From Mycolicibacillus parakoreensis (GTDB taxonomy: Bacteria > Actinomycetota > Actinomycetes > Mycobacteriales > Mycobacteriaceae), in contig NZ_CP092365.1 of the NCBI RefSeq assembly GCF_022370835.2, positions 1,922,001-1,986,000 on the forward strand: a stretch of 64,000 nt of DNA, read 5' to 3'. The translations under genes and the position numbers were made by a program. Positions 1 through 10,081 of the stretch are shown here, in pieces (positions within the stretch are counted from its first letter, which is position 1; each line of letters opens with the position of its first letter). Below the pieces are notes generated by a model, which worked only from the letters and a program-made list of their open reading frames with translations, was not told the origin of the DNA and searched no databases.

Positions 1-898
1 CGGCAGTGCCGTCGTCCTGCTCCTCGTCGTGTCCCCCGCCGAGGGTCATCGGGTCTTCGCGGCCCTTGGTGGCCAGCATCATGTAGACGACCGCGCCGAT
101 GAACACGAAGGCGGAAGTGAACGAGTTGACCCGGATGTCGGCGATGGGCATCGACGCCGGGTCTGAACGCAACAGCTCGACCCAGAACCGGCCGACACAG
201 TAGCCGGCGACGTACAGGGCGAACAGGCGACCGTGGCCCAACCGGAAACGACGGTCGACGACGATCAACATCGCGAAAACCGCCAGATTCCACAGCAACT
301 CGTAGAGGAATGTCGGATGCACCACAGCGCAGACATCGCCGGTGGAGACCCCGTCGAACGGTTGCGCCCCCAGGCAGCCGTGGGGGCCGCGGTTGAAGAT
401 CTCCAGACCCCACGGCACATTGGTCTCGCGGCCGTACAGCTCCTGGTTGAAGTAGTTGCCGATCCGACCGATCGCCTGCGCCAGAATGATCCCCGGGGCG
501 ATCGCGTCCCCGAACGCCGGCAACGGGATGTTGCGTCGACGGCAGGCGATCCAGGCGCCCACCCCACCGAGCGCCACCGCACCCCAGATTCCGAGACCAC
601 CGTCCCAGATTCGCCACATGCCGGCCCAGCCGGGGCCGCCCGGGTCGAGGTAGCTGCGCCAGTCGGTCATCAGGTGATAGATCCGACCGCCCACCAGACC
701 GAACGGCACCGCCCACAAGGCGATGTCGTAGATGACGCCGCGTTGGCCCCCGCGGGCCACCCACCGTCGATCGCCCAGCCAGAGGGCCACCAGGATGCCC
801 ACCACGATGCAGAGGGCGTAAGCACGAATGGGAACGGGACCGACGTACCACACTCCGCGTGATGGACTCGGCAGGAAGGTCAGCAGGTCAGTCATCAT
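1..898 (-). CDS. lgt: Prolipoprotein diacylglyceryl transferase (3' end cut by window edge)
   Basis: Lgt moves a diacylglyceryl group from phosphatidylglycerol to the lipobox cysteine of prolipoproteins, the first step of lipoprotein maturation in the plasma membrane. The translation begins [12 protein letters not shown] and contains hydrophobic segments. About halfway along is the family signature GRIGNYFNQELYG, with the essential Arg and the conserved Asn. A GGRIYH motif lies before it. The start at 898 gives a 4-nt ATGA overlap with the stop of trpA, so translation is probably coupled. The reading frame is open to base 1, so the C-terminus lies outside the window. lspA, the next enzyme of the pathway, is also in this window (49443-50006). 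Confidence 0.95.
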   Translation of the reverse strand, partial: MMTDLLTFLPSPSRGVWYVGPVPIRAYALCIVVGILVALWLGDRRWVARGGQRGVIYDIALWAVPFGLVGGRIYHLMTDWRSYLDPGGPGWAGMWRIWDGGLGIWGAVALGGVGAWIACRRRNIPLPAFGDAIAPGIILAQAIGRIGNYFNQELYGRETNVPWGLEIFNRGPHGCLGAQPFDGVSTGDVCAVVHPTFLYELLWNLAVFAMLIVVDRRFRLGHGRLFALYVAGYCVGRFWVELLRSDPASMPIADIRVNSFTSAFVFIGAVVYMMLATKGREDPMTLGGGHDEEQDDGTA

Positions 899-1692
899 GG
901 TGTTGTCGTCCTTTGTCGCACGCCGGCGGCCAACTCGGCCGTCAGCCCGCGCAACGCCGTCACACTGTCGGTGAGCGCCGAGACCAGCGCCGACCCGACG
1001 ATGACCCCGTCGGCGTACGCTCCAATCTCGGTGGCCTGTTGGCGTGACCGCACCCCCAGCCCGACACCGACCGGGATGTCGGAGACTTCACGGACACGGT
1101 GCACCAGCTCCGGTGCCGCCTGCGAGACCGCGTCCCGCGCACCGGTGACCCCCATCGTGGACGCCGCGTAGACGAAACCGCGCGTGGCCTCCACGGTGGT
1201 GGCCAACCGCTGAGGCGTCGACGACGGTGCCACCAGAAAGATCCGGTCCAGCCCGTGTGCATCGGAGGCCGCCAGCCACTCGTCGGCCTCATCGACGATG
1301 AGGTCCGGGGTGATCAACCCGTCACCGCCGGCGGCGGCCAGATCACGGGCGAAGGCGTCGACGCCGTAGCGCAGCACCGGATTCCAGTAGGTCATCACCA
1401 CGACCCGGCCGCCGGCGTTGCTGATCGCCTCCACCGCCGCGAGCGTGTCGCGCACCCGCACGCGGCCGGCCAGCGCAGCCGAGGTGGCCGCGGCGATGGT
1501 CGGACCGTCCATGCCCGGATCGGAATAGGGCACGCCTACTTCGACGATGTCGCATCCGGATTCGATCAGCGCGGTCATCGCGGTGATCGAGGTCGCCACG
1601 TCGGGAAATCCGGTGGGTAGATACCCGATCAACGCCGAGCGGTTCTCCGCGCGGCAGGTTGCGAACAGCCCGGCCAGCCTGCCTTCGGTCAT
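895..1692 (-). CDS. trpA: Tryptophan synthase alpha subunit
   Basis: TrpA cleaves indole-3-glycerol phosphate to indole and glyceraldehyde 3-phosphate. The indole is channelled to TrpB. The 265-residue product is normal for the family. It has the catalytic Glu region [12 protein letters not shown] near residue 50, followed by DGPTI, and the second catalytic Asp in [11 protein letters not shown]. Its start overlaps the trpB stop by 4 nt, and its stop overlaps the lgt start by 4 nt. It is therefore part of one continuous minus-strand transcript trpE to lgt. Confidence 0.97.
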   Translation of the reverse strand: MTEGRLAGLFATCRAENRSALIGYLPTGFPDVATSITAMTALIESGCDIVEVGVPYSDPGMDGPTIAAATSAALAGRVRVRDTLAAVEAISNAGGRVVVMTYWNPVLRYGVDAFARDLAAAGGDGLITPDLIVDEADEWLAASDAHGLDRIFLVAPSSTPQRLATTVEATRGFVYAASTMGVTGARDAVSQAAPELVHRVREVSDIPVGVGLGVRSRQQATEIGAYADGVIVGSALVSALTDSVTALRGLTAELAAGVRQRTTTP

Positions 1693-2957
1693 GCCTGCTC
1701 CGCGCCCTCGTCGAGCAGCCCGAACCAGGTCGCCGCGGTCTCCACATCCTTGTCACCGCGGCCGGAGAGATTCACCACGATGATGGAGCCGCGACCCAGC
1801 TCGGTGCCCAGCTGCAGTGCGCCGGCGACCGCGTGCGCCGATTCGATGGCCGGGATGATGCCCTCGGTGCGGCAGAGCAGACGGAACGCGTCCATCGCCT
1901 CGGTGTCGGTGATCGGCCGGTACTCGGCGCGCCCGAGATCGCGCAGCTGAGCGTGTTCGGGTCCGACACCGGGATAGTCCAATCCCGCCGAGATCGAGTG
2001 CGACTCGATGGTCTGCCCGTCCTCGTCTTGCAAAAGATAGGAAAACGAGCCGTGGAACGCCCCGGGGGAGCCACCAGCGAACGTCGCGGCGTGCCGGCCG
2101 GTGTTCACACCGTCGCCGGCGGCCTCGTAGCCGACGAGCCGCACCCCCGGGTCATCGATGAACGCGTGGAACATACCGATGGCGTTGGACCCGCCGCCCA
2201 CGCAGGCGGTCACCGCGTCGGGCAGTCGGCCGGCCTGGTCCTGGATCTGCACCCGGGTCTCCAAGCCGATGATCCGCTGGAAGTCACGCACCATCGCCGG
2301 GAACGGGTGCGGCCCGGCAGCGGTGCCGAAACAGTAGTAGGTTTCGTCGGCATTGGTGACCCAGTCCCGAAACGCTTCGTTGATCGCATCTTTGAGGGTC
2401 TTCGAACCGGCGTCGACGGCGATGACCTCGGCGCCGAGCAACCGCATGCGCGCCACGTTGAGGGCCTGGCGTTCGGTGTCGACCGCACCCATGTACACCC
2501 GGCACTGCAAGCCGAGCAGCGCGCACGCGGTGGCGGTGGCCACGCCGTGCTGGCCGGCGCCGGTCTCGGCGATCACCCGGCTCTTGCCCATGTGTTTGGC
2601 CAGTAACGCCTGGCCGAGCACATTGTTGATCTTGTGGGATCCGGTGTGGTTCAAGTCTTCTCGTTTGAGGAAGAGGCGTGCGCCGCCGGCGTGATCGCTG
2701 AGCCGCTCGGCCTCGTACAACGGGGAGGGGCGCCCCGTGTAGTGCGTCTGCAGCCGGTCGAGGGTGTCGAGGTACTCCGCGTCGGTGCGTACCTTGTCGT
2801 AGGCGGCGGTGGTCTCTTCGATCACCCCCATCAGTGCTTCGGCGACGAAACGCCCTCCGTAGACACCGAAATGGCCCCCGGTGTCCGGATCGTGCCCGGT
2901 CGGTTCGGCGACGGCGGCGCTGGGGCGGGGCAGCTCGGGTCCCGACGAACGTGCCAT
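1689..2957 (-). CDS. trpB: Tryptophan synthase beta subunit
   Basis: TrpB is the PLP enzyme that condenses indole with serine to make tryptophan. The PLP lysine lies in HTGSHKINN, the catalytic Glu in ETGAGQHG, and the phosphate-binding loop is GGGSNAIG. I chose the ATG at 2957 (protein starts [10 protein letters not shown], 422 aa). It lies 7 nt past the trpC stop, whereas the frame continues upstream inside trpC with atypical Arg/Pro-rich residues. The last codons overlap trpA by 4 nt. Confidence 0.95.
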   Translation of the reverse strand: MARSSGPELPRPSAAVAEPTGHDPDTGGHFGVYGGRFVAEALMGVIEETTAAYDKVRTDAEYLDTLDRLQTHYTGRPSPLYEAERLSDHAGGARLFLKREDLNHTGSHKINNVLGQALLAKHMGKSRVIAETGAGQHGVATATACALLGLQCRVYMGAVDTERQALNVARMRLLGAEVIAVDAGSKTLKDAINEAFRDWVTNADETYYCFGTAAGPHPFPAMVRDFQRIIGLETRVQIQDQAGRLPDAVTACVGGGSNAIGMFHAFIDDPGVRLVGYEAAGDGVNTGRHAATFAGGSPGAFHGSFSYLLQDEDGQTIESHSISAGLDYPGVGPEHAQLRDLGRAEYRPITDTEAMDAFRLLCRTEGIIPAIESAHAVAGALQLGTELGRGSIIVVNLSGRGDKDVETAATWFGLLDEGAEQA

Positions 2958-2964
2958 CAGCGGG

Positions 2965-3783
2965 TCAACGAGCCGGCTTCGGGCAGGACGGGTGAGTTCC
3001 GGCGGTGACCAGGTCCGCGACCGCGACGCGCGGATCCTCGCTGGTGACCAGCCCCTCGCCGACGAGCACGGCGTCGGCGCCGGCACCGGCGTAGGCCAAC
3101 AGATCGGCGGGGCCGCGCACCCCGGACTCGGCGACCCGGATGACGTTGCTGGGCAGACCGGGTGCGATGCGGGCGAAGCAGTCCCGGTCCACCTGCAGAG
3201 TCTTGAGGTTGCGGGCGTTGACGCCGATCACCTTCGCCTCGGCCTGCAGCGCGCGGTCGGCCTCCTCTTCGGTGTGCACCTCCACCAGGGCGGTCATGCC
3301 CAACGATTCGGTGCGCTCCAGCAGCGACACCAGGGCGGGTTGCTCCAACGCGGCGACGATGAGCAACAACATGTCCGCTCCGTGCGCCCGCGCCTCATGG
3401 ATCTGATACGGACGTACAACAAAGTCTTTGCGCAGGACCGGGATCGACACCGCCGCGCGCACCGCGTCCAGATCGGCCAACGAACCGCCGAACCGACGTT
3501 CCTCGGTCAACACGCTGACCACCCGCGCGCCACCGGCCTCGTAGGCGCGCGCCAGCTCGGCCGGGTCGCCGATCGAGGCCAGCTCCCCCTTCGACGGACT
3601 GGCCCGCTTCACCTCGGCGATCACCCCGATGCCGGGTTCGCGCAGGGCGGCCATCACGTCGTGCGGCGGCCGCACCGACTCGGCGGCGGCCTTGATCTCC
3701 GCCATCGGGATCCGGGCCTCCCGAGCAGCGACGTCGGCGCGGACTCCCTCGATGATGGAGTCGAGCACAGTAGCCGAGCTCAT
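2965..3783 (-). CDS. trpC: Indole-3-glycerol phosphate synthase
   Basis: TrpC closes the indole ring of carboxyphenylaminodeoxyribulose phosphate, a (beta/alpha)8 enzyme. Visible motifs are [28 protein letters not shown] and VAESGVRG, all diagnostic. The ATG at 3783 gives 272 aa and is preceded by a GGAAGGA-type ribosome site. A GTG at 3804 is possible but adds only seven residues. A 70-nt gap (3784-3853) separates it from the preceding membrane-protein gene, the only sizeable gap in the trp cluster. That gap carries TANNNT-like hexamers, so an internal promoter is possible. Confidence 0.95.
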   Translation of the reverse strand: MSSATVLDSIIEGVRADVAAREARIPMAEIKAAAESVRPPHDVMAALREPGIGVIAEVKRASPSKGELASIGDPAELARAYEAGGARVVSVLTEERRFGGSLADLDAVRAAVSIPVLRKDFVVRPYQIHEARAHGADMLLLIVAALEQPALVSLLERTESLGMTALVEVHTEEEADRALQAEAKVIGVNARNLKTLQVDRDCFARIAPGLPSNVIRVAESGVRGPADLLAYAGAGADAVLVGEGLVTSEDPRVAVADLVTAGTHPSCPKPAR

Positions 3784-3853
3784 GACCGTCGGTTCCTTCC
3801 CCACATACCGAATGGTGCACCCCGAAGGGTAGCCGCCGGTACTGTGTCGACGC

Positions 3854-4501
3854 TCACCGGCCCTCGCTCAGGCCCTCGGCGTCGGTGGGGTCGCGGCCCT
3901 CATCGAGGGCATCCCAGATCATCCGCTCCGACAATTCCGCCGTGCCCGCCGTCGCCGGCCCGGTGGCCTGCGCCCTCGAGCGGCGGGCTGCGGGAGCAGC
4001 GTATTTCGCGGCCGCCTCCCGGTACGACGCCGCCCGCATCAACAGCGTGGCCGCCACCAGCGTGACCACCGCCACGGCCAAGGCGATACCGGCACCGACG
4101 AGATGCCGCTCGGTGCCGCTGGTCAGCGACTGCACCGGAACGTCGGCCAGCTCGGCGGCCCGGGCCGCCACGTCGCCGGCCGCCCACTGGCCCACCGCCA
4201 GATAGCCGGTGGCCAGGCTCGCCCCGGCGACCAGCAACGCCAGGATCCGCAGCGGCCAGCCCCGCACCGCCACGGCGGCGACCGCCGCGGCCACCAGCAC
4301 CACCGCCAACGCCACTAGGCCCGTCGACCAGGTGGCTCCGTCGACGGTGGTGCGGGTCGGCTGGCCGAGTCCATCGGCGGAGCGGATCGTCACCCACGGC
4401 AGCCGCGAGGCCGCCCACAGTCCTCCGGCGGCGGCGAGCAGCAACAGCTGGGCGACTCGCAGCGGCACCTGGGTGTGGCGTCGGGCCGGCGGCTCAGCCA
4501 C
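3854..4501 (-). CDS. Trp-operon-associated membrane protein (TIGR02234 type)
   Basis: This 215-residue protein has four probable membrane segments (about residues 15-32, 60-80, 84-102 and 135-158). The first external loop contains the conserved-looking LPWVTI. It matches the actinobacterial family found between trpE and trpC (Rv1610 in M. tuberculosis, from memory). Its biochemical role is unknown. It overlaps the end of trpE by 8 nt, so expression is probably coupled to tryptophan synthesis. Position suggests a role in tryptophan or precursor transport, or as a membrane anchor, but nothing in the sequence proves either. Confidence 0.85.
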   Translation of the reverse strand: MAEPPARRHTQVPLRVAQLLLLAAAGGLWAASRLPWVTIRSADGLGQPTRTTVDGATWSTGLVALAVVLVAAAVAAVAVRGWPLRILALLVAGASLATGYLAVGQWAAGDVAARAAELADVPVQSLTSGTERHLVGAGIALAVAVVTLVAATLLMRAASYREAAAKYAAPAARRSRAQATGPATAGTAELSERMIWDALDEGRDPTDAEGLSEGR

Positions 4502-6041
4502 CGCGCCCTCCGGAAGGCCGGGTGAGTGTCTCCGCCGCGGCGACGGCGCCGAGTACCGCGCGGGCCTTGTTGGTGGCCTCGGTGTACTCGTAGGGGCCGT
4601 TGGAGTCGGCCACCACCCCGCCGCCGGCCTGGACGTACGCGGTGCCGTCGCGCATCAACGCGGTGCGGATGGCGATCGCGAAGTCGGCGTTGCCGGCGAA
4701 GTCGAGATAGCCGACCACCCCGCCGTACAGGCCCCGGCGGGTCTTCTCGACCTGTTCGATCAGCTCCATCGCGCGCACCTTCGGCGCCCCCGACAGGGTG
4801 CCGGCCGGGAAGCAGGCGGTCACCGCATCCAGCGCGGTGCGGCCCTCGGCCAGCAGCCCGGTCACCGTCGACACCAGGTGCATGACGTGGCTGTAGCGTT
4901 CGATGTGGCTGTAATCCTCCACCCGGACGCTACCCGGCACACACACCCGCCCCAGGTCGTTGCGGCCCAGGTCGACCAGCATCAGGTGCTCGGCGCGCTC
5001 CTTCTGGTCGGCCAGCAACTCCTTGCCGAGGAGCTGGTCTTCCTCGTCGGTCTGCCCGCGCCAGCGGGTGCCGGCGATCGGATGGGTGGTCGCGCGCCCG
5101 TCGGCGACGGTGACCAGGGCCTCCGGACTGGACCCGACGATCGAGAAGGCCAACTCGCCGTGGTCGTCGGGCACGTGCAGCAGGTACATGTACGGGCTGG
5201 GGTTGGAGACCCGCAGCATCCGGTAGACGTCGATCGGGTCGACGGCGGTGTCGATCTCGAAGCGCTGCGAGGGCACCACCTGAAACGCCTCACCGGCCTC
5301 GATCTCGCCGACCAACCGGTCGACGATCCGGCTGTAGTCGTCCTCGGTGCGCTGCGCCCGGTACTGCGGCTGCGGTCGGTGGAATGTGGCCACCGTCGAC
5401 GGCAGCGGCTGGCCCAGCGCGGCGGTCATCACGTCGAGGCGGTCCACGGCGTCGTCGTAGGCCTCATCGACCCGGTCGGCGGTGCCGTCCCAGTTCACCG
5501 CGTTGGCGATGAGCGTGATCGTGCCCTCATGATGGTCGACCGCGGCCATGTCGGTCGCCAACAACAACAGCATGTCCGGCAGGCCGAGGTCGTCGACGGT
5601 CAGTTCCGGCAGGCGCTCCAGGCGGCGCACCAGGTCGTAGGTGAAAAACCCGACCATCCCGCCCGAGAGCGGCGGCAGCTCCTGCAGGGTCTCGGTGGCC
5701 AGCAACTCCAAGGTGGCGGCCAGCACCTGCAGCGGATCCCCGCCGGTGGGTGCCCCCTGCGGGGTGGCGCCGAGCCAGGTGGCGGCGCCGTCACGCACGG
5801 TCAACGCGGTCGGGGCGCCGGCGCCGATGAACGACCACCGGGACCAGGACCGGCCGTTCTCCGCGGACTCCAGCAGGAAGGTGCCCGGACGCCCGGCACC
5901 GAGTTTGCGGTAGGCCGACAGCGGGGTCTCGGCGTCGGCGAGCACCTTGCGGGTCACCGCCACCACCCGGTGGTCGGCGGCCAGAGCGCGGAAGTCCTCG
6001 CGAGACAGCGTGGCCTGCGAATCGACGGTGTCGGTCTGCAC
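4494..6041 (-). CDS. trpE: Anthranilate synthase component I
   Basis: TrpE converts chorismate to anthranilate using ammonia from a glutaminase partner, which is not encoded here. The N-terminal part carries the feedback-inhibitor region [16 protein letters not shown]. The C-terminal chorismate-binding domain has [30 protein letters not shown] and YGGVVGY. I prefer the GTG at 6041 (515 aa) because GGGAGG lies 9 nt upstream of it. The in-frame ATG at 6050 directly abuts that ribosome site. The gene is divergent from bcpB with about 50 nt between them, and I see no obvious Trp-rich leader peptide in that space. Confidence 0.95.
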   Translation of the reverse strand: MQTDTVDSQATLSREDFRALAADHRVVAVTRKVLADAETPLSAYRKLGAGRPGTFLLESAENGRSWSRWSFIGAGAPTALTVRDGAATWLGATPQGAPTGGDPLQVLAATLELLATETLQELPPLSGGMVGFFTYDLVRRLERLPELTVDDLGLPDMLLLLATDMAAVDHHEGTITLIANAVNWDGTADRVDEAYDDAVDRLDVMTAALGQPLPSTVATFHRPQPQYRAQRTEDDYSRIVDRLVGEIEAGEAFQVVPSQRFEIDTAVDPIDVYRMLRVSNPSPYMYLLHVPDDHGELAFSIVGSSPEALVTVADGRATTHPIAGTRWRGQTDEEDQLLGKELLADQKERAEHLMLVDLGRNDLGRVCVPGSVRVEDYSHIERYSHVMHLVSTVTGLLAEGRTALDAVTACFPAGTLSGAPKVRAMELIEQVEKTRRGLYGGVVGYLDFAGNADFAIAIRTALMRDGTAYVQAGGGVVADSNGPYEYTEATNKARAVLGAVAAAETLTRPSGGRGG

Positions 6042-6079
6042 GCGGTTCATCCTCCCAGACGACCCGATGTGGCCCGGCG

Positions 6080-6085
6080 TAGCGT
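6080..6085 (+). promoter_or_regulatory. -10 hexamer of a probable leaderless bcpB promoter
   Basis: TAGCGT matches the mycobacterial -10 pattern TANNNT and ends 7 nt before the bcpB ATG, so the transcript would begin at or next to the start codon. No ribosome-binding site is visible. Confidence 0.5.
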
Positions 6086-6092
6086 GGCGAGC

Positions 6093-6557
6093 ATGAAACC
6101 TGGTGACACGGTGGCCGACTTCGAACTGCCCGACCAGACCGGCACGCCCCGCCGGCTCAGCGCGCTGCTGGCCGACGGGCCGGTGGTGTTGTTCTTCTAT
6201 CCCGCCGCGATGACCCCCGGGTGCACCAAGGAGGCCTGCCATTTCCGCAACCTGACCGCCGAATTCGCCGCGGTCGGCGCCCAGCGGGTCGGGATCAGCG
6301 CCGACCCGGTGACCAAGCAGGCCCAGTTCGCCGAGAAGCACACCTTCGACTACCCGCTGCTCTCCGACGCCGACGGCGCCGTCGCCGCCGAGTTCGGGGT
6401 GAAACGCGGGCTGTTGGGCAAACTGCTGCCGGTCAAACGCACCACGTTCGTCATCGACACCGATCAGCGGGTGCTCGAGGTGATCGCCAGCGAGTTCAAC
6501 ATGGACAGCCACGCCGACAAGGCGCTGGCGGTGCTGCAAAACCGGGGGGCGGCGTAG
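6093..6557 (+). CDS. bcpB: Thioredoxin-dependent peroxiredoxin, BCP/PrxQ family
   Basis: This 154-residue peroxiredoxin reduces hydroperoxides in the cytoplasm. The peroxidatic Cys44 is in TPGCTKEAC and a second Cys49 fits a one-domain PrxQ resolving cysteine. RTTFVID is the usual C-terminal strand. It corresponds to BcpB (Rv1608c) next to trpE in M. tuberculosis. The ATG at 6093 is preceded only by a -10-like hexamer. A 6-bp GC hairpin (6548-6562) surrounds the stop codon and may end transcription before the convergent 13E12 gene. Confidence 0.9.
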   Translation: MKPGDTVADFELPDQTGTPRRLSALLADGPVVLFFYPAAMTPGCTKEACHFRNLTAEFAAVGAQRVGISADPVTKQAQFAEKHTFDYPLLSDADGAVAAEFGVKRGLLGKLLPVKRTTFVIDTDQRVLEVIASEFNMDSHADKALAVLQNRGAA

Positions 6558-6563
6558 CCGCCG

Positions 6564-8066
6564 TCAAAACGGGGGCGGCCGATTGCGTTCGGCGACATGT
6601 TCAGCGTTGAGGGCGCGTTCGGCCTGGATGCGGCGGGACCGGTCGGTGGCGCGAGTGCAGCGGCGGGTCGGCATCATCAGGGAGCGTCCCGGCACCGGTA
6701 GGCCTTCGCGCTGGTGGGGACGTGGCGGTACCGGCGCCGTGGGCCGGCACAGCGCGGGAAACAGGATGGTGCTGCCCGGTCGGGTGGTGTAGCGCTGCCC
6801 GGTGGGGGCGGTCCAGATGACGGTGCCGTCGGGGTGCTGCTCGTCGTGCCAGGCGGTCCAGAACGTTTTCAGCAGGTGATGTTTGCGGCAGACGAGTTTG
6901 AGGTTGGACGCGCAGGTCGGCCCGCCGTCGCCGTAGGGGATGGTGTGGTCGATGTCGCAGAACTGGGCGGGCCGGTCGCAGTTGGGGAAGCGGCAGGTCA
7001 GGTCGCGGCAGCGGACGAATTCCGCCAGCGCGGCCGAGGGGCGGTAGCCGGGTTCTGGGGCGCTGGTGCCGGGATGGCGAATGGTCCGGATGGCGGCCCC
7101 GCTGGCGATGAGTTCGGCCAGCAGCGGGTTGGGCAGCACCTCCCCGCCGATCAGCAGCGAGGGCTTGGCCGCGGGACGAACGATCTGCGAGGTGGCCGGG
7201 GCCAAGCCCTGCCCGGACAGTTCCGCATCGGCCGGGACCTCGACAGAGTCCTGATCGGTGACGACGTGGACCACCACCGCGGAGGCGCCGCGACCGGTGT
7301 CGGCGCCGGTCGGGCAGTCCGGTTGCCCGCAGGTGCAGGCCAGGTGCTGCCCGCCGGCGGCGAGCACCCCGAGTGCATCGGCGCGGCGCTGCGCGATGGT
7401 GCGCGGATCGGCGTCGCAGAGTTCGCGGGCCATCGCGGTCAGCCGTTGGTCGAGCACGGAGGCGTCGGTGCTGTAAAGGCGCCCCCAGAACGCGGTGATG
7501 CCCGGGGAGTTCTCGGCCTCACTGTCGAAGACGACCTCGCGGCTGCGAGTGTCGTTGCGGGTACGCCGCAGCGCCCCCGGATCGTGGTAGTCGACGATCG
7601 CATCGATGGCCGCGGTCGCCTTGTTCAGCGAGAGACGTCCGTAGCGCCGCAGATTCCGGGCGAGGTCACGGTCCACTTTGGCCACGGTGGACGCGTTCTC
7701 GATCAGCCCGGTGCGCCACACGACCAGGCTCACCAGCCGGGCGGAGATCTTGCCCTCGGCGAAGAGCGCTGCCACCAGCGGAAAACGCTCCCGCAGGGCC
7801 GTGCCGAGGTGCATCTGCCCCGAGGCGATGCCATGGCTGACCCCCATCGCGGCGCCCACCTCGGCCGCCATCGCGTCCCAGTTGTCGCAAGACCAGCGCT
7901 CGCATTCCACCGGCCCGTTCGCGCGGCGCCGCACCAACTCGGCGACCGCGGCCAACCGCCGGGCCGCGGTCGCGGCCTCCGCTTGGGTCCACCCGGTGAT
8001 CGCCGCGGCCAGCGCGGCGTCATCGATCCCGGTGAGATCGGCCGGATCCGCTAAGTCATCGAACAT
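6564..8066 (-). CDS. 13E12 repeat family protein: DUF222 plus HNH endonuclease domain
   Basis: The 500-residue product has the N-terminal DUF222 region of the mycobacterial 13E12 family and a C-terminal HNH nuclease fold. The latter shows zinc-type cysteines (CRFPNC), the metal/catalytic stretch CDIDHTIPY and CRKHH near residues 370-410. A CTCGQPDC motif lies mid-protein. Function is unproven; these genes are multicopy, SOS-linked and serve as prophage target sites in some species. I chose ATG 8066 because TACAAT lies 7 nt upstream (leaderless pattern) and a LexA-like box overlaps it. A TTG at 8096 is the alternative. In M. tuberculosis this place, between bcpB and hisI, is held by chaA as I recall, so the copy may be an insertion. 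Confidence 0.9.
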   Translation of the reverse strand: MFDDLADPADLTGIDDAALAAAITGWTQAEAATAARRLAAVAELVRRRANGPVECERWSCDNWDAMAAEVGAAMGVSHGIASGQMHLGTALRERFPLVAALFAEGKISARLVSLVVWRTGLIENASTVAKVDRDLARNLRRYGRLSLNKATAAIDAIVDYHDPGALRRTRNDTRSREVVFDSEAENSPGITAFWGRLYSTDASVLDQRLTAMARELCDADPRTIAQRRADALGVLAAGGQHLACTCGQPDCPTGADTGRGASAVVVHVVTDQDSVEVPADAELSGQGLAPATSQIVRPAAKPSLLIGGEVLPNPLLAELIASGAAIRTIRHPGTSAPEPGYRPSAALAEFVRCRDLTCRFPNCDRPAQFCDIDHTIPYGDGGPTCASNLKLVCRKHHLLKTFWTAWHDEQHPDGTVIWTAPTGQRYTTRPGSTILFPALCRPTAPVPPRPHQREGLPVPGRSLMMPTRRCTRATDRSRRIQAERALNAEHVAERNRPPPF

Positions 8067-8074
8067 GCTTTCGA
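8059..8074. promoter_or_regulatory. LexA-like SOS box over the start of the 13E12 gene
   Basis: On the minus strand TCGAAAGCATGTTCGA matches the mycobacterial SOS consensus TCGAAC-N4-GTTCGA at 11 of 12 defined positions. It lies between the -10 hexamer (8074-8079) and the first codon, and includes the ATG, so bound LexA would block transcription start. Confidence 0.65.
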
Positions 8075-8079
8075 TTGTA
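8074..8079 (-). promoter_or_regulatory. -10 hexamer of the 13E12 gene
   Basis: TACAAT on the minus strand ends 7 nt before ATG 8066, predicting a leaderless mRNA. The LexA-like box shares one base with it. Confidence 0.5.
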
Positions 8080-8117
8080 GAGATGCGGTCGGACAATGAT
8101 CGTCATCGCGCGCGGCA

Positions 8118-8465
8118 CTACTCCGGGCCGAGCAGCAGATCGGCGTCGAAGCAGCTGTGATCGCCGGTGTGGCAGGCCCCGCCGACCTGGTCGACCTCCA
8201 GCAGCACCGCGTCGCCGTCGCAGTCCAGCCGCACCGAGACGACGTGCTGGGTGTTCCCGGAGGTGGCGCCTTTGACCCACTGTGCGCCGCGCGAGCGGGA
8301 GAAGTAGGTGGCCTCCCGGGTCGCCAGGGTGCGCGCCAGCGCCGCATCGTCCATCCAGGCGACCATCAGCACGTCGCCGGTGCCGCGCTGCTGGACGACC
8401 GCGGTGAACAATCCGTCGGCGTTGCGTTTGAGCCGGGCCGCGATCGCGGGATCCAGGGTGCTCAT
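8118..8465 (-). CDS. hisI: Phosphoribosyl-AMP cyclohydrolase
   Basis: HisI opens the adenine ring of phosphoribosyl-AMP in the third step of histidine synthesis. The 115-residue single-domain form lacks a fused HisE domain. Family motifs are [19 protein letters not shown] and the zinc-binding [11 protein letters not shown]. It is the last gene of the his operon and its start overlaps the hisF stop by 4 nt. Confidence 0.96.
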   Translation of the reverse strand: MSTLDPAIAARLKRNADGLFTAVVQQRGTGDVLMVAWMDDAALARTLATREATYFSRSRGAQWVKGATSGNTQHVVSVRLDCDGDAVLLEVDQVGGACHTGDHSCFDADLLLGPE

Positions 8466-9259
8466 CGCACGACGATCCCCTCGGCGGCCATCGCCGCCTT
8501 CACCTGCCCGATGGTGAGCTCACCGAAGTGGAAGACGCTGGCCGCCAGCACCGCGTCGGCGCCGGCGACCACCGCCGGGGCGAAATGCTCGGGCGCTCCG
8601 GCCCCGCCGCTGGCGATCACCGGCACCGCCACCGCGGCGCGCACCGCGCGCAGCATCGGCAGGTCGAAGCCGTTCTTGGTGCCGTCGGCGTCCATCGAGT
8701 TCAGCAGGATCTCCCCCACCCCCAACTCGGCGCCGCGCACCGCCCAGTCCACCGCGTCGATGCCGGTACCGCGGCGCCCGCCGTGGGTGGTGACCTCCCA
8801 GCCCGACGCGGTGGGGGCCTCGCCGGCCGGCACGCTGCGCGCGTCGACCGATAACACGATGCACTGGGAGCCGAACTGGGCGGCCAGCTCCGCCAGCAGC
8901 TCCGGGCGCGCGATGGCGGCGGTGTTCACCGAGACCTTGTCGGCGCCGGCGCGCAGCAGCGCGTCGACGTCGGCGACGCTGCGGACCCCGCCGCCCACGG
9001 TCAGCGGGATGAACACCTGCTCGGCGGTGTGGCGCACCACGTCGAGCATGGTGGCCCGTCCGGACGACGACGCGGTGACGTCGAGGAAGGTCAACTCGTC
9101 GGCGCCCTCGGTGTCGTAGCGGGCGGCCAGCTCCACCGGGTCGCCGGCATCACGCAGGTTTGCGAAGTTGACCCCCTTGACCACTCGGCCGTCGTCGACA
9201 TCTAGGCACGGAATCACTCGCACCGCAACATCATTGGCCTTCGTTGTCTCGGTGGTCAT
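8462..9259 (-). CDS. hisF: Imidazole glycerol phosphate synthase, cyclase subunit
   Basis: HisF uses ammonia from HisH to form imidazole glycerol phosphate and AICAR. The (beta/alpha)8 barrel of 265 aa has [14 protein letters not shown] with the first catalytic Asp, VGGGVRS, and [15 protein letters not shown] with the second catalytic Asp. ASGGAG is the phosphate-binding loop. Start ATG 9259 lies 1 nt from the impA stop. The partner hisH is three genes upstream in the same operon. Confidence 0.97.
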   Translation of the reverse strand: MTTETTKANDVAVRVIPCLDVDDGRVVKGVNFANLRDAGDPVELAARYDTEGADELTFLDVTASSSGRATMLDVVRHTAEQVFIPLTVGGGVRSVADVDALLRAGADKVSVNTAAIARPELLAELAAQFGSQCIVLSVDARSVPAGEAPTASGWEVTTHGGRRGTGIDAVDWAVRGAELGVGEILLNSMDADGTKNGFDLPMLRAVRAAVAVPVIASGGAGAPEHFAPAVVAGADAVLAASVFHFGELTIGQVKAAMAAEGIVVR

Positions 9260-9260
9260 C

Positions 9261-10076
9261 TCAGTAGTCCTTCGGCTCGCCGACGAGCTGGAGCACCTCG
9301 AGGATCTGGTCGTGGATGCCCGGGGCGGCGGCCAGTGCGGAGCGTGACGTTGCGGTCCAGGGTCGGCCGGCCAGATCGGTGACGACGCCGCCGGCGGCGC
9401 GCACCAGCGCCACCCCGGCGGCGTGGTCCCAGATGTGGTCGCCGAAACTAAGTGCCCCGCCGAAGATCCCGTCGGCCACATAGGCCAAGTCGATCCCGGT
9501 GGCGCCGTGCATCCGGGGCCGGGAGGTGACCCGGCTGAGTTGTTCGAGTACGGCCAGCCGGTAGCGACCCGGATACCGGCCGCGCCAGTCGACGTTGAAC
9601 GTGCCGATGCCCACGATCGCCTCATCGAGGCGCCCGGCGGGCAGTGCCGGTTGAGCCTGCCCGTTGCGCATCAACGGCCCGTCGGCCACGGCCGTGTAGG
9701 ACTGACCGGTGAACGGGATCCAGGTCAGTCCGGCCACCGGCTCTCCGTCACGCAGCAGGCCGAGCAGGATCGCCGCCATCGGTGAACCGGCCGCGTAGTT
9801 GAACGTGCCGTCGATCGGGTCGATCACCCACACCAGCGGCGAATCGATCGGAGGGCCGCCGAATTCCTCGCCGTGCACCCCGATTCCGGTCTCGGCCACC
9901 AGCGCCGCGGAGACCTCACGTTCGATGGCCAGGTCCACTTCGGTGGCGAAGTCGTTGCCGGACTTGTGCACGGCGGCCGCGGAGCGGTACCCGGACAGGA
10001 AAGGCTCACACACGCCGTCGAGAATCCGCGACGCCGTGCTCACCAGCGCAGTCAGGTCATTCGTGTCCGCCGCCAC
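9261..10076 (-). CDS. impA: Inositol monophosphatase family protein (ImpA type)
   Basis: This Mg-dependent phosphatase of 271 aa belongs to the IMPase/FIG superfamily. Metal ligands are in HGEEFGG (about residue 70), in [12 protein letters not shown] (DPIDGT motif) and in the late WDHAAG motif. It matches ImpA, which sits inside the mycobacterial his operon. The substrate is uncertain: myo-inositol 1-phosphate or, given the operon, histidinol phosphate, since no other histidinol-phosphatase gene is visible here. The start is GTG 10076, 5 nt past the hisA stop. Confidence 0.88.
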   Translation of the reverse strand: MAADTNDLTALVSTASRILDGVCEPFLSGYRSAAAVHKSGNDFATEVDLAIEREVSAALVAETGIGVHGEEFGGPPIDSPLVWVIDPIDGTFNYAAGSPMAAILLGLLRDGEPVAGLTWIPFTGQSYTAVADGPLMRNGQAQPALPAGRLDEAIVGIGTFNVDWRGRYPGRYRLAVLEQLSRVTSRPRMHGATGIDLAYVADGIFGGALSFGDHIWDHAAGVALVRAAGGVVTDLAGRPWTATSRSALAAAPGIHDQILEVLQLVGEPKDY

Positions 10077-10081
10077 GCCAC

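Noticed and set aside
2958..3086. N-terminal extension of trpB into trpC
   Set aside because: The extra residues are Arg/Pro-rich and lie inside trpC; the ATG at 2957 gives the normal family length.
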